Shown here piece after piece: positions 12,152 through 21,246 of a DNA stretch of 64,000 bases. The notes below the pieces were generated by a model, which searched no databases, was not told the origin of the DNA, and saw only the letters and a program-made list of their open reading frames with translations. Numbering within the stretch: position 1 is the first letter of the stretch; every line of letters begins with the position of its first letter. The stretch is from FEN-1219 sp963713355. GTDB taxonomy: Bacteria > Pseudomonadota > Gammaproteobacteria > Steroidobacterales > Rariloculaceae. The DNA lies in contig CAVQLK010000011.1 in NCBI GenBank assembly GCA_963713355.1, positions 682,001 to 746,000 on the forward strand, in the 5' to 3' direction. Made by a program: the position numbers and the translations under genes.

Positions 12152-12233
12152 GCGTAACCACCTTAATACCGACTTTGTCACCCACCGCCCGTAACATCCT
12201 GAGTTCCTACGTCGGAACGGACGCGCCCGGCCC

Positions 12234-14006
12234 ATGTCCATCGCACTCGAGCAAGTATCGAAGGATTTTCGTGGCGCGGCGGCTGTTACCGACGTCACGG
12301 CGCAAATCGAGGAAGGGGAGCTGTTCGTGTTGCTCGGCCCTTCCGGCAGCGGCAAGAGCACACTGCTGCGCGCGATCGCGGGTCTGACGACGATCGACCA
12401 CGGCCGCATCGTCCTGCACGGGCGGGACGTCACGAACCTCGGCGCCCGGCAGCGCGAGGTTGGCTTCGTGTTTCAGAACTATGCGCTGTTTCGCCACATG
12501 ACAGTGGCCGACAACATCGAGTTCGCGCTGCGCGCGCGCCGCGTGCGCCGTGCAAACCGGCGCCGCCGGCGCGCCGAGCTGCTCCGTCTAGTGGCGCTCG
12601 AGGGATACGATCAACGGCTGCCGAGCGAGCTCTCGGGCGGCCAGCAGCAACGCGTCGCGCTCGCGCGCGCGCTGGCTCACGAGCCCCGCGTGCTATTGCT
12701 CGACGAGCCGTTCGGCGCGCTCGACGCGAAGATCCGCGAAGAGCTCCGGCGCGGCATCCGCGAGATTCAGCGTGCCGTCGGCATCACGACGATGCTCGTC
12801 ACGCACGACCAGGACGAAGCGTTCAGCATGGCCGACCGCATCGGCGTCATGGACCGCGGCCGTCTGCAGGAAGTCGGCGAGCCGCGCGTGCTGTATCAGC
12901 GGCCCGGCACGCGCTTCGTCGCGACTTTTCTCGGAGGCGCCAACTTGCTGCTCGGGCCCTACGGGTACCGAGACGTGCGGCTCGGCGAGTCATACTTCGA
13001 GGTCGATCGGTGGTCCGAAGCGCTGCGCAGCGGCGACGAGGCGGCCGTCGTCGTGCGCCCCGAGGACGTCGTGCTCGCGCCGATGCGCGATCTCCTGAGC
13101 GTGCCAGTCGTCGGCATGGGCAAGATCGTCGAGCTCAAGTTCGGCGGCTCGAGCGAGCGGCTGCGCCTCGAGATGAGCGCCATGGAATCGCTCGCAAGCG
13201 CGCAGCGGCCCGGTGCGCCGACCTTCACGATCGAGGCCACACGCGCCGCCAGCGACGTCACCGCCATGCCGCTGTCCATCGGCCAGAAAGTCTACGTGGG
13301 CTTCAAGCACATGCATGCGCTGCCGACGCCTATCAGCAGCCTCCGGCTCGTCGCGAGCGCCGGGCGCACGGCGGACAATATTTCCCGCACGCCGCTCGTC
13401 CAGCAGCTCGCCGAGCGCATGCACATCGAGCCGCTGTATTACGACGACGTCGCGCGGCTGCCCGAGCACGTGCGCGGGTTGCCGATACTGGCGGCCGACT
13501 CGACGGCCAGCATCGCAGCGGCGCTCGATCTGCTCGCGCGCGGCGCGCGCCAAGTGCTCATGCTTACGGCGCCGGAGCCGCACATCGAGCGCATGCTGAT
13601 CTATGTCGAGCCGTCCTCGTTCGGCCGTGACAGCGTGCTCGCCGCGGCTGCGAGCCTGGCGCGGCATTTGCCGATCGACGTCGGGATGCTGGTGCGTGAC
13701 GAGGAAGACGACGGTTACCGCGATCTGCTCGACCTGCGCAACGTATCGCTGAACCAGCACGGGCTCGACATTCGTACGGAAACGTTCCGCGGCAGCGCGA
13801 CCGATGCCGTCCGCGAGCGCCTCGTCACGTCGGACGAGCAAACATTGCTCGTGATCGGCTTGAGCGCGCCCGAGCGTTGCAGCGATCTCGTCGAGGACTT
13901 GCAGAAGTTGATCCGCGAGCAGCCGCCCGCAGCCGTGCTGTTCGTCAGCGGGCGGGACAAGAACCAAACGCAGTCGCAGGCCCTCGCTGCGGCTTTCTCG
14001 CTGTGA
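12234..14006 (+). CDS. cysA: Sulfate-type ABC transporter ATPase with C-terminal UspA-like extension
   Basis: A 590-residue protein, where CysA is usually about 350. Residues 1-240 are a complete ABC ATPase: Walker A GPSGSGKST (35-43), signature LSGGQQQ (133-139), Walker B LLLDEP (154-159) and switch His191. A TOBE-like region follows to about 365. The extra 220 residues begin with a segment like CBS or regulatory tails and end in a universal-stress-protein-like fold (MLIYVEPSSFGRDSVL, about 454-590). The extension may sense nucleotide or stress, which is inference. It is followed at once by a sulfate-binding protein, CysT and CysW, which supports a sulfate or thiosulfate importer; molybdate is a less likely substrate. 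Confidence 0.85.
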   Translation: MSIALEQVSKDFRGAAAVTDVTAQIEEGELFVLLGPSGSGKSTLLRAIAGLTTIDHGRIVLHGRDVTNLGARQREVGFVFQNYALFRHMTVADNIEFALRARRVRRANRRRRRAELLRLVALEGYDQRLPSELSGGQQQRVALARALAHEPRVLLLDEPFGALDAKIREELRRGIREIQRAVGITTMLVTHDQDEAFSMADRIGVMDRGRLQEVGEPRVLYQRPGTRFVATFLGGANLLLGPYGYRDVRLGESYFEVDRWSEALRSGDEAAVVVRPEDVVLAPMRDLLSVPVVGMGKIVELKFGGSSERLRLEMSAMESLASAQRPGAPTFTIEATRAASDVTAMPLSIGQKVYVGFKHMHALPTPISSLRLVASAGRTADNISRTPLVQQLAERMHIEPLYYDDVARLPEHVRGLPILAADSTASIAAALDLLARGARQVLMLTAPEPHIERMLIYVEPSSFGRDSVLAAAASLARHLPIDVGMLVRDEEDDGYRDLLDLRNVSLNQHGLDIRTETFRGSATDAVRERLVTSDEQTLLVIGLSAPERCSDLVEDLQKLIREQPPAAVLFVSGRDKNQTQSQALAAAFSL

Positions 14007-15106
14007 GCGCGACGGTGCGAGCGGCTCTGACGCGAGCCCTGTTGCTGGCGGCCGCCGGCGTGCTGTCGGCATGCGGGTCGGGCGCAGGGGGCGAAGCGGG
14101 CGAGCTGCAGATCTTGAACGTGTCCTACGATCCGACGCGTGAGCTGTACCGCGAGCTCAACGAGCAATTCGTCGCGAAGTGGACGGCGGACACCGGCCAG
14201 AGCGTCTCCGTGCAGATGTCGCACGGCGGCTCGGGCAGCCAGGCTCGCGCCGTCATCGACGGTCTGAACGCCGACGTCGTGACGCTCGCGCTCGCGTGGG
14301 ACATCGACAACATCCAGGCCATCAGCCGGCGCTTACCGGCGTCGTGGCAAACGCGCTTGCCGAACAACAGCTCGCCGTACACGTCGACGATCGTGTTCCT
14401 CGTCCGCGAGGGCAACCCGAAAGGCATCCACGATTGGCCCGACCTGCTCGGCGAGGATGTCGAGATCATCACGCCGAATCCGAAGACGTCGGGCGGCGCA
14501 CGCTGGAACTACCTCGCCGCTTGGGGCTTTGCGCTCGAGCGTGCGCTCGGCGCCGACATTGGCCAACTCGCGTCGCTGCCGGCCGACCGCGTCGCTGCCG
14601 CGCAAGCGGAAGCCGAGAAATTCGTCGGCGAGCTGTACCGACGCGTCCCCGTGCAGGACACGGGAGCGCGCGCCGCGACGAACACCTTCGTGCAGCGCGG
14701 CATCGGCGACGTGCTGCTGGCCTGGGAGAACGAGGCGCTGCTCGCGGAGAAAGAAATGGGTGCGGGCGCTTTCGACATCGTCCGCCCGTCCATGAGCGTG
14801 CTCGCCGAGCCGCCCGTGGCGCTCATCGATTCCGTCGTGGACCGCAAAGGCACGCGCGCCGTTGCCGAGGCCTATCTCGACTATCTCTACGCGCCCGAGG
14901 GCCAGGACATCGTCGCGCGCAACTTTTTCCGGCCGAGCGACCCCACTGTCGCCGCGCGCTACGTGGAGCAATTCCCACCGATGCGGCTGTTCACTGTCGA
15001 CGCAGTTTTCGGCGGCTGGGCGCGCGCTCAGGCCGAGCACTTCGCGGACGGCGGCATCTACGACCGCGTGTTCGTGGCTGCGTCGGGCGCGCCGCCGCGG
15101 CCATGA
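14003..15106 (+). CDS. sbp: Sulfate/thiosulfate-binding lipoprotein
   Basis: A 367-residue periplasmic binding protein for the importer. The family signatures NVSYDPTRELY and SHGGSGSQARAV are present, as is the GGARWNYLAAWGFAL segment that follows the sulfate-contact region. I chose GTG 14003: it overlaps the cysA stop (GTGA) and starts a lipoprotein signal whose lipobox is LSAC, so the mature protein should be lipid-anchored by Cys, unlike the free periplasmic Sbp/CysP of enteric bacteria. Longer in-frame starts lie inside cysA. Confidence 0.9.
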   Translation: MSATVRAALTRALLLAAAGVLSACGSGAGGEAGELQILNVSYDPTRELYRELNEQFVAKWTADTGQSVSVQMSHGGSGSQARAVIDGLNADVVTLALAWDIDNIQAISRRLPASWQTRLPNNSSPYTSTIVFLVREGNPKGIHDWPDLLGEDVEIITPNPKTSGGARWNYLAAWGFALERALGADIGQLASLPADRVAAAQAEAEKFVGELYRRVPVQDTGARAATNTFVQRGIGDVLLAWENEALLAEKEMGAGAFDIVRPSMSVLAEPPVALIDSVVDRKGTRAVAEAYLDYLYAPEGQDIVARNFFRPSDPTVAARYVEQFPPMRLFTVDAVFGGWARAQAEHFADGGIYDRVFVAASGAPPRP

Positions 15107-15141
15107 GCCGGCGCGCCGCGACGGGCATCGGGTCCTAGACC

Positions 15142-15987
15142 ATGGCGGCCGCAAGAGGCTGGGTAAGCCCCAGCGTGTTGCCGGGGTTCGGCTTGACGCT
15201 CGGATTCGCCGGGTTGTTCCTGACGTTCATCGTGCTGATCCCGATGGCGGCGCTGATCATCCGAGCCGGCAGCCTGCCTCTCGACGAGCTGTGGCGCATT
15301 GCGACTGAGCCACGCGCGCTCGCGTCGTACCGGCTCACGTTCGGCGCCTCGTTCCTCGCGGCGTGCATCAACGCCGTCTTCGGTTTCATTCTCGCCTGGA
15401 CGCTCGTCCGCTACGAGTTTCCGGGGCGCCGGCTCGTCGACGCGATCATCGATTTGCCGTTCGCGTTGCCGACGGCCGTATCGGGCATCGCGCTTGCGAC
15501 CGTGTTCGCGCCGAACGGGTGGCTCGGCATGCAGCTCGAGCGGATCGGGGTGCAAGTCGCGTACACCTGGGTCGGCGTCGTCGTGGCGCTCACGTTGATC
15601 GGCCTGCCGTTCGTCGTGCGCTCGGTGCAGCCGGCGCTCGAGGAAGTCGATGTGAGCCTCGAGGAGGCGGCCGAGTCGCTTGGGGCGAGCCGCTGGACCG
15701 TGTTCCGCCGTGTCATCCTGCCGACCGTCATGCCGGCGCTCGCGACGGGCTTCACACTGGCGCTCGCGCGCGCCATCGGCGAGTACGGCTCCGTGATTTT
15801 CATTGCCGGTAACCTGCCGATGCTGACCGAGATCACGCCCCTGCTCATCGTCATCAAGCTCGAGCAGTACGACTATCTCGGCGCGGCCGCGCTCGGGCTG
15901 GTCATGCTGTGCGTGTCGTTCGTCATGCTGCTGTCGATCAACGCGATCAACGGCTGGCGAATTCGCCGCGTCGCGGGGAGGCGCTGA
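15142..15987 (+). CDS. cysT: Sulfate ABC transporter permease CysT
   Basis: A 281-residue inner-membrane permease with about six helices. The EAA loop that contacts the ATPase reads LEEAAESLGASRWTVFRRV near residues 173-191. The periplasmic and membrane pattern (LPFALPTAVSGIAL) is typical of CysT/CysU. Its stop shares one base with the ATG of cysW (TGATG). Confidence 0.92.
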   Translation: MAAARGWVSPSVLPGFGLTLGFAGLFLTFIVLIPMAALIIRAGSLPLDELWRIATEPRALASYRLTFGASFLAACINAVFGFILAWTLVRYEFPGRRLVDAIIDLPFALPTAVSGIALATVFAPNGWLGMQLERIGVQVAYTWVGVVVALTLIGLPFVVRSVQPALEEVDVSLEEAAESLGASRWTVFRRVILPTVMPALATGFTLALARAIGEYGSVIFIAGNLPMLTEITPLLIVIKLEQYDYLGAAALGLVMLCVSFVMLLSINAINGWRIRRVAGRR

Positions 15988-16829
15988 TGGCCGCCGTCGA
16001 CCACCTCGTTCGCAGACAGCAGAATCCGTTCGCTCGCGTCGTGTTGATCGCCGTGTCCGTGCTGTTCCTCGCGGCGATTTTGATCATGCCCGTCGTTTCG
16101 GTGCTCACTTATGCGTTCTCGCAGGGGCTTGCCGTCTATCTCGAGGCGCTGCGCTCGCCCGATACGCTCGCGGCGATCCGGCTGACGCTGACTACGGCGG
16201 CAATCGTCGTGCCCATGAACACGATCTTCGGCGTCGCTGCGGCTTGGGCCATCGCGAAGTTCGACTTCCGCGGCAAGCAGATCTTGATCACGTTGATCGA
16301 TCTGCCGTTCTCGGTGTCGCCCGTCATCGCGGGTCTCGTGTTCGTGCTGCTGTTCGGCGCGCAAGGCTGGTTCGGGCCGTGGTTCCGCGATCAGGGCATC
16401 CAGATCGTGTTCGCGTTGCCCGGCATCGTGCTCGCGACGATGCTCGTGACGTTTCCGTACGTCGCGCGGGAGCTGATTCCCGTTATGCAGATGCAGGGAC
16501 GCGAGGCCGAAGAGGCCGCGGTCAGCCTCGGCGCCGGCGGCTGGATGACGTTCTTCCGTGTGACGCTGCCGAGCATCCGCTGGAGCCTGCTGTACGGCGT
16601 CATCCTCTGCAACGCGCGAGCGATGGGCGAGTTCGGCGCCGTGGCCGTCGTCTCGGGGCACATCCGCGGGCTCACGACGACGATGCCGCTGCAGGCGCAG
16701 GTTCTCTACGACGAGTATGATCTCGTAGGAGCCTTTGCCGTCGCCTCGCTATTGATGTTGCTCGCGCTGCTGACGTTGGTGCTCAAGTCCGTCATCGAGG
16801 CGTTCAGCGCACGGCGCCACCGCGCATGA
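15987..16829 (+). CDS. cysW: Sulfate ABC transporter permease CysW
   Basis: A 280-residue partner permease, with LPFSVSPVIAGLVFVLLFG and the EAA loop EAEEAAVSLGAGGWMTFFRV, both typical of CysW. ATG 15987 overlaps the cysT stop. The C-terminus overlaps the sensor kinase start by four bases (ATGA), which places the regulator genes in the transporter operon. Confidence 0.92.
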   Translation: MAAVDHLVRRQQNPFARVVLIAVSVLFLAAILIMPVVSVLTYAFSQGLAVYLEALRSPDTLAAIRLTLTTAAIVVPMNTIFGVAAAWAIAKFDFRGKQILITLIDLPFSVSPVIAGLVFVLLFGAQGWFGPWFRDQGIQIVFALPGIVLATMLVTFPYVARELIPVMQMQGREAEEAAVSLGAGGWMTFFRVTLPSIRWSLLYGVILCNARAMGEFGAVAVVSGHIRGLTTTMPLQAQVLYDEYDLVGAFAVASLLMLLALLTLVLKSVIEAFSARRHRA

Positions 16830-18964
16830 CCGCATTGCAGCGCCTCAAGAAGGTCTACGAGTCGACGGCGGCCGTGGTCCAGCGGCGCGCGCGACTCCAC
16901 GCGCCCGGCTTGGCGGGCCGGCTTGCGCTCGCGACGGGCCTGCTCGTCGTCCTCGCCGTCGCCGCGATGTCGATGTTCGCGATCAGCGCACTGCGCCGCC
17001 TCGCCGACGCCGAAGGCCTCACGCGCGTCGAGCTTGCCGTGTCGTCCGCTCGCGAAGGCATACGTCTCAGCACAGAGGACTTGTTGACGGCCGCACGCAC
17101 GCTGGGTGAGCGGCGGGCACTGCAGCAGCAGCTGCGCGGACCCGTGCCCGAGACGTTGCAGCCATTCCTCGCGCGGGCCTGCGAGAGCATGGCGCTCGAC
17201 GCTTGCGCGCTCGTGCGCGGCGAGGACTTGCTCGCTACGACGGCGGGCCCGATCGAATGGGATCTCGTGCTCGCGGCCGCCGACGAGCAGGGCGAGCGGT
17301 TCCTCATGACGGGCGCCGCGCCAAAGCTCGCATTGTCGGGCGCGCGAGCCGGCGTCGCCGAGCACCCCGGCATCACGATCATCGCATTGCGTAATCTCGA
17401 CGAACGCCTTGCCGCTCGGCTCGTCGAGCGAACCGGCGTGCCGATCGCGATCGTCGACTACGCGTCGTTCGAGCCCGGCGAAGGCCCGTTGGCCATCCTG
17501 AACACCGACGCTTTGTCGCGCGGCGGCACCGTCGCGGCGTACGTCGACGCGATCGGCTCCTACGCCGCGAGCTTGCCGATCGCCTCGACGAGCGGCGAGA
17601 CGATCGCCTTGCTCGAGGCGCGGCTCCCCGTCGAAGAGGTCATGGCGCCGGCCAGCGACATGACGCGCAACATCTTGTTCGTCGCGGCGCTGATCGCCGT
17701 GCTCGCGCTGGCGATGAGCATCTTCATCGGCCACTACTGGATCAGCGCCGTCGAGAGCCTGACCGACGCCGCCGAGCGGCTCGGCTCCGGCGACCTCGCC
17801 GCCTCGATTCCCGTCAGCGGCGGCAAGGAGCTCACGCTGCTCGGTACCACGATGGAGCGAATGCGGCGCAATCTCGTCGAGCTGACGGCCGACTTGCGCC
17901 GCAGTGAGCTCGACGCGAAGGCCGTGCTCGGCGGGATCGTCGAAGGCGTCTACTCCGTCGACGAGGAGCGGCGAATCCGCTTCTTGAATCCGCAAGCAGA
18001 GCGGTTGCTGAAGATCTCGGCGAAGGAAGCGATGGGCCGATTCTGCGGCGACGTGCTGAAGCCGGCGCTCGACGCCCACGGCCGTAGACCGTGCGAGCAC
18101 GCCTGCCCGATCATCGAAGCGCGCCGCGGCGGCTCGGGACGCTCGCTCGAGCACGTCGCGCCGCGTCCCGACAGCCCGCGCCGCGTCGTCATCGCGAGCG
18201 CGCCGCCGGCGGCCGACGGCATGCAGGTTCAAGTCTTGCGCGACGAGACAGAGCTCGAAGCGGCCCGCCGCACGCGCGACACGGTGCTCGCCAACATCTC
18301 GCACGAATTTCGGACGCCGCTCGCGGCGCAGCTCGCGTCGATCGAATTGCTGCGCGAGGGCTTGGGCTCGATGAGCCTCGACGGCCAGCGCGAGCTCGTA
18401 GCTTCGCTGCACCGCGGCACGCAGCGGCTCGCTTGGCTCATCGACAACTTGCTCGAAAGCGTGCGCATCGAGGCGGGCCAGCTCGCAATCCGGCACCAGG
18501 ACGTCGTTTTCGACGATATCGTCGTCGCGGCGCGCGAGCTCATCGAGCCGCTGATCGCGCAGCGCGGTCAACGCATCGAGCTCGAGATCGACGCCGGCGT
18601 GCCCGTCGTGCGCGGCGACCAGCAGCGCTTGGCGCAGGTGCTCGTCAATCTGCTCGCGAACGCCAACAAGTTCGCGCCACCGGACAGCACGATTCGCATC
18701 GGCGCGCACGCCAATGCGGTGGGCGGGCTCACGTTCTTCGTCGAGGACGAGGGTGTCGCTTCCCCGGCCATCGAGGATGCGCGGCTCTTCGATGAATTCC
18801 ATCGCGCGAGCGGCGAGGCCGATCGTGACGAGAGCGGGATCGGTCTCGGTCTCTACATCGTCCGGTCGATCGTCGAAAGACACGGCGGAACCGTGCGCCT
18901 CGAACGCACCGAGCTGGGTCGCACGCGCGCCACCGTCGAGCTGCCGCAGGAAGCGCCGGCGTGA
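16826..18964 (+). CDS. Membrane sensor histidine kinase with periplasmic, HAMP and cysteine-bearing PAS domains
   Basis: A 712-residue kinase. Membrane segment 1 is about 29-55 and segment 2 about 282-304, with a 225-residue periplasmic sensor between them. A HAMP linker follows, then a PAS domain (about 365-470) and a HisKA domain with phosphorylated His493 in SHEFRTPL. The ATPase domain has the N-box NLLANANKF and a GIGLGLYIV G-box. The PAS domain carries C407, C423 and C427 (RFCGD, PCEHACP), a spacing seen in PAS domains suspected of thiol or metal sensing. Overlap with cysW and with the response regulator suggests it senses a cue linked to sulfate transport; the signal itself is unknown. 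Confidence 0.88.
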   Translation: MTALQRLKKVYESTAAVVQRRARLHAPGLAGRLALATGLLVVLAVAAMSMFAISALRRLADAEGLTRVELAVSSAREGIRLSTEDLLTAARTLGERRALQQQLRGPVPETLQPFLARACESMALDACALVRGEDLLATTAGPIEWDLVLAAADEQGERFLMTGAAPKLALSGARAGVAEHPGITIIALRNLDERLAARLVERTGVPIAIVDYASFEPGEGPLAILNTDALSRGGTVAAYVDAIGSYAASLPIASTSGETIALLEARLPVEEVMAPASDMTRNILFVAALIAVLALAMSIFIGHYWISAVESLTDAAERLGSGDLAASIPVSGGKELTLLGTTMERMRRNLVELTADLRRSELDAKAVLGGIVEGVYSVDEERRIRFLNPQAERLLKISAKEAMGRFCGDVLKPALDAHGRRPCEHACPIIEARRGGSGRSLEHVAPRPDSPRRVVIASAPPAADGMQVQVLRDETELEAARRTRDTVLANISHEFRTPLAAQLASIELLREGLGSMSLDGQRELVASLHRGTQRLAWLIDNLLESVRIEAGQLAIRHQDVVFDDIVVAARELIEPLIAQRGQRIELEIDAGVPVVRGDQQRLAQVLVNLLANANKFAPPDSTIRIGAHANAVGGLTFFVEDEGVASPAIEDARLFDEFHRASGEADRDESGIGLGLYIVRSIVERHGGTVRLERTELGRTRATVELPQEAPA

Positions 18965-19668
18965 AGATCCTGCTCGTCGACGACGACCCCGATCTGCTGG
19001 CCGTGACGGGCTTTGCGTTGCAGCAGGCGGGCTTCCTCGTCGTGAAAGCGGCGGACGGCCTGGCGGCTCTAGAGGCGTTCGAGCGCGAGCAGCCGCACCT
19101 CGCGGTGCTCGACATCAACATGCCGCGCATGAATGGCTTCGATCTCGCGCAGAAGCTGCGCGAGCGCAGCCGCATTCCGCTGATCATGCTGACGGCGCGC
19201 AGCGAGGAGTCCGACGTCGTGCGCGCGCTCGCGCTCGGTGCCGACGACTACTTGAGCAAGCCGTTCAGCCCCAAGATCCTGATTGCCCGCGTCAAGGCGC
19301 TGCTGCGGCGCGCCGGCGCCGAGGCGAGCGACGCCGTTGCCGTCGGCTCGTTGTCGCTCGACGTGCCCGAGCTGATGCTGCTCGGGCTCGCGCGCGGGCC
19401 CGTGCGCCTCACGCCGCTCGAGGCGCGGTTCCTGCAGCTGTTGTTTGCGCATGCGGGGCGAACCGTATCGACGGACCGTCTCCTGATCCACGTCTGGGGC
19501 AATCGCGCCGGCGGCAACCGCCAACTCTTGAAGCAGCTCGTGCACCGCCTGCGCCAGAAGATCGAAGACGATCCGACCGACCCGCGCCTCGTGCGCAACG
19601 TGCCGAATGCCGGCTATCTGTTGAATCCGGCCGCTGCGCCTGTGTTGACGCCCGACGCGCGAGCTTGA
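18961..19668 (+). CDS. OmpR/PhoB-family response regulator
   Basis: A 235-residue two-domain regulator. The receiver has the acidic DDD at 7-9, phosphorylated D51 in LDINMPRMNG and the conserved Lys in LSKPFSP. The C-terminal winged helix (about 125-225) has the expected LTPLEARFLQLL and HRLRQKIEDDP. GTG 18961 overlaps the kinase stop, so this is the kinase's cognate partner. Its targets cannot be read from the sequence; the adjoining importer genes are the likeliest. Confidence 0.93.
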   Translation: MKILLVDDDPDLLAVTGFALQQAGFLVVKAADGLAALEAFEREQPHLAVLDINMPRMNGFDLAQKLRERSRIPLIMLTARSEESDVVRALALGADDYLSKPFSPKILIARVKALLRRAGAEASDAVAVGSLSLDVPELMLLGLARGPVRLTPLEARFLQLLFAHAGRTVSTDRLLIHVWGNRAGGNRQLLKQLVHRLRQKIEDDPTDPRLVRNVPNAGYLLNPAAAPVLTPDARA

Positions 19669-20369
19669 CGCGTCACCCCGAGCTGTGGCGCGGCTTCCGC
19701 GAGATGTCGGCGCCGTCGCTCGGCATCGCGGCATGGGGGCTCGTCACGGGCGTCGCAATGGTGAAGAGCGGCATGTCGCCGGCGGTTGCCGCGCTCATGA
19801 CGATGCTCGTGTATGCCGGCAGTGCGCAGCTTGCGGCGCTGCCGTTGCTCGTCGCCGGCGCGCCGCTATGGGTGCTCTGGGCGACCGCGTTCTGCGTCAA
19901 TCTACGTTTCGTCATCTACAGCGCGCATTGGCAGAAGTATTTCGGGCATCTGCCGCGCTGGCAGCGCCTCGTGCTCGGTTACTTCGCCGTCGATCTGAGC
20001 TACGTGATATTTGTGCGCCGGTTCCCAGAGCCCAAGGCCGCACCACAGCAGCTACCCTACTTCTGGGGCGGCGCGCTGTGGAATTGGCTGAGCTGGCAAG
20101 GCGCTTCGCTCGTCGGCATCTTGTTGGCGGATCGAATTCCGACGCAGTGGGGGCTCGGCTTCGCCGGAGTGCTCGCCTTGCTCGGCGTGACGTACTCGCT
20201 GCTCGCGGGCACCAAGACCTGGCTCGCGGCCGGAGTCGCGGCGGGGGCTGCCGTCGCGGCTTTTGCGTTGCCGCTGAAGCTCAACATCGTCGTCGGCATC
20301 GGCGCCGGCGTAGCCGCCGGCTTATTGCTCGACCGGTTCCTCTCGGCGCCGGTCGGGGAGCGCGCCTGA
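19665..20369 (+). CDS. azlC: AzlC-family branched-chain amino acid exporter, large subunit
   Basis: A 234-residue membrane protein with the AzlC layout: RGFREMSAPSLGIAAWGL at the N-terminus, then paired helices with SAQLAALPLL and FCVNLRFVIYSA, the signature region of the family. It works with AzlD to export branched-chain amino acids or related compounds. TTG 19665 overlaps the regulator stop and preserves the family-like N-terminus; ATG 19704 is the alternative start and would shorten it by 13 residues. Confidence 0.87.
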   Translation: MTRHPELWRGFREMSAPSLGIAAWGLVTGVAMVKSGMSPAVAALMTMLVYAGSAQLAALPLLVAGAPLWVLWATAFCVNLRFVIYSAHWQKYFGHLPRWQRLVLGYFAVDLSYVIFVRRFPEPKAAPQQLPYFWGGALWNWLSWQGASLVGILLADRIPTQWGLGFAGVLALLGVTYSLLAGTKTWLAAGVAAGAAVAAFALPLKLNIVVGIGAGVAAGLLLDRFLSAPVGERA

Positions 20370-20698
20370 TGGACGAGTGGTACGCCGTCGTCGGCATTTT
20401 CGGCCTTGCCGTCGTCACGGTGTTGACGCGTGCTTTCTTCCTGCTTCCCGAGCGCGAGCTCACGCTGCCGGCGTGGGCGATGCAGGGGCTGCGTTATGCG
20501 CCGCTCGCGGCGCTCGTCGCCGTGATCGCGCCCGAGATCGTGCTGACCGACGGCGTGCTGCTGCCGACCTGGGCTGACGCGCGCATTTACGCAGTGCTCG
20601 TCGGCACCGCGTATTTTTGGTGGCGGCGCGGGATCCTCGGCATGATCGTCACGGGCACGGCCGTGCTGCTCGCGCTGAAGATTGGCCTCGGCTGGTGA
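20369..20698 (+). CDS. azlD: AzlD-family transporter subunit
   Basis: A 109-residue protein with three or four membrane helices. TVLTRAFFLLPERE and LRYAPLAALVAVIAPEIV match the AzlD pattern. The ATG shares a base with the azlC stop, so the two subunits are translationally coupled. Confidence 0.88.
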   Translation: MDEWYAVVGIFGLAVVTVLTRAFFLLPERELTLPAWAMQGLRYAPLAALVAVIAPEIVLTDGVLLPTWADARIYAVLVGTAYFWWRRGILGMIVTGTAVLLALKIGLGW

Positions 20699-20736
20699 GC
20701 CGCAGGAAACCGCTGTGCGCCGCCGGGGCTACGAGG

Positions 20737-21246
20737 TCATTGGCTGTTGCGCGGCTGCTGCGCGTTGAACGAGTCGCGCACCATGAACCAGGCGCCGTCG
20801 ATCTTGCGGTAAATCCGCAGGAAGTTGCCCGTCGTTCGCGACTCGGCGCCGCCGGCTTTCGGCTTCGCGACGACGACGAACGTGCCGCGCTGATAGGCGA
20901 GGTCGCCCGAAACTACGGTCTCTTCGGGCGCCCAAGATTCGTCGAACTCGGTGGTCTGAAAAGCGCGCGTCATGGCGTCGACGAGCGCCTGCTTGCCGGT
21001 CAGCGGCGGCCCGCCGGACGCAATCATCATGTGCCCGTCCGTCGTCAAGCTCGCGAGCGTGTCGATGTCGCCGTCGTTGATGGCTTTGACGTAGCGCCGA
21101 TTGAACTCGGCGATGGCCGCTTCGTCGGCGGCCGTCGACGGCGCTTGCGCGCTCGCGCGTTCCGCAGGAGTAGCCGCGAGCACGCTGATGAGCAGCGCCG
21201 TGACGAACGTCGAGCGGAATGTGCGCCTCGACTCGATCGTTACCAT
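20737..21246 (-). CDS. Exported NTF2-like (SnoaL/DUF4440-type) protein
   Basis: A 169-residue protein. The first 34 residues are a signal peptide (TALLISVLAATPAERASAQ), so it should be periplasmic. The rest is an NTF2-like fold: AAIAEFNRRYVKAINDGDID, then LASLTTDGHMMIASGG, ending in the strand pair FLRIYRKIDGAWFMVRDSF. Proteins of this fold may be enzymes or binding partners; no catalytic residues can be assigned. It overlaps the end of the upstream SDR gene by seven bases and is probably co-transcribed with it. Confidence 0.8.
   Translation of the reverse strand: MVTIESRRTFRSTFVTALLISVLAATPAERASAQAPSTAADEAAIAEFNRRYVKAINDGDIDTLASLTTDGHMMIASGGPPLTGKQALVDAMTRAFQTTEFDESWAPEETVVSGDLAYQRGTFVVVAKPKAGGAESRTTGNFLRIYRKIDGAWFMVRDSFNAQQPRNSQ

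Noticed and set aside
16706..18883. A 725-codon open frame antisense to the sensor kinase gene
   Set aside because: It mirrors the kinase frame in high-GC DNA, is rich in Arg, Asp and His, and has no domain or ribosome site.
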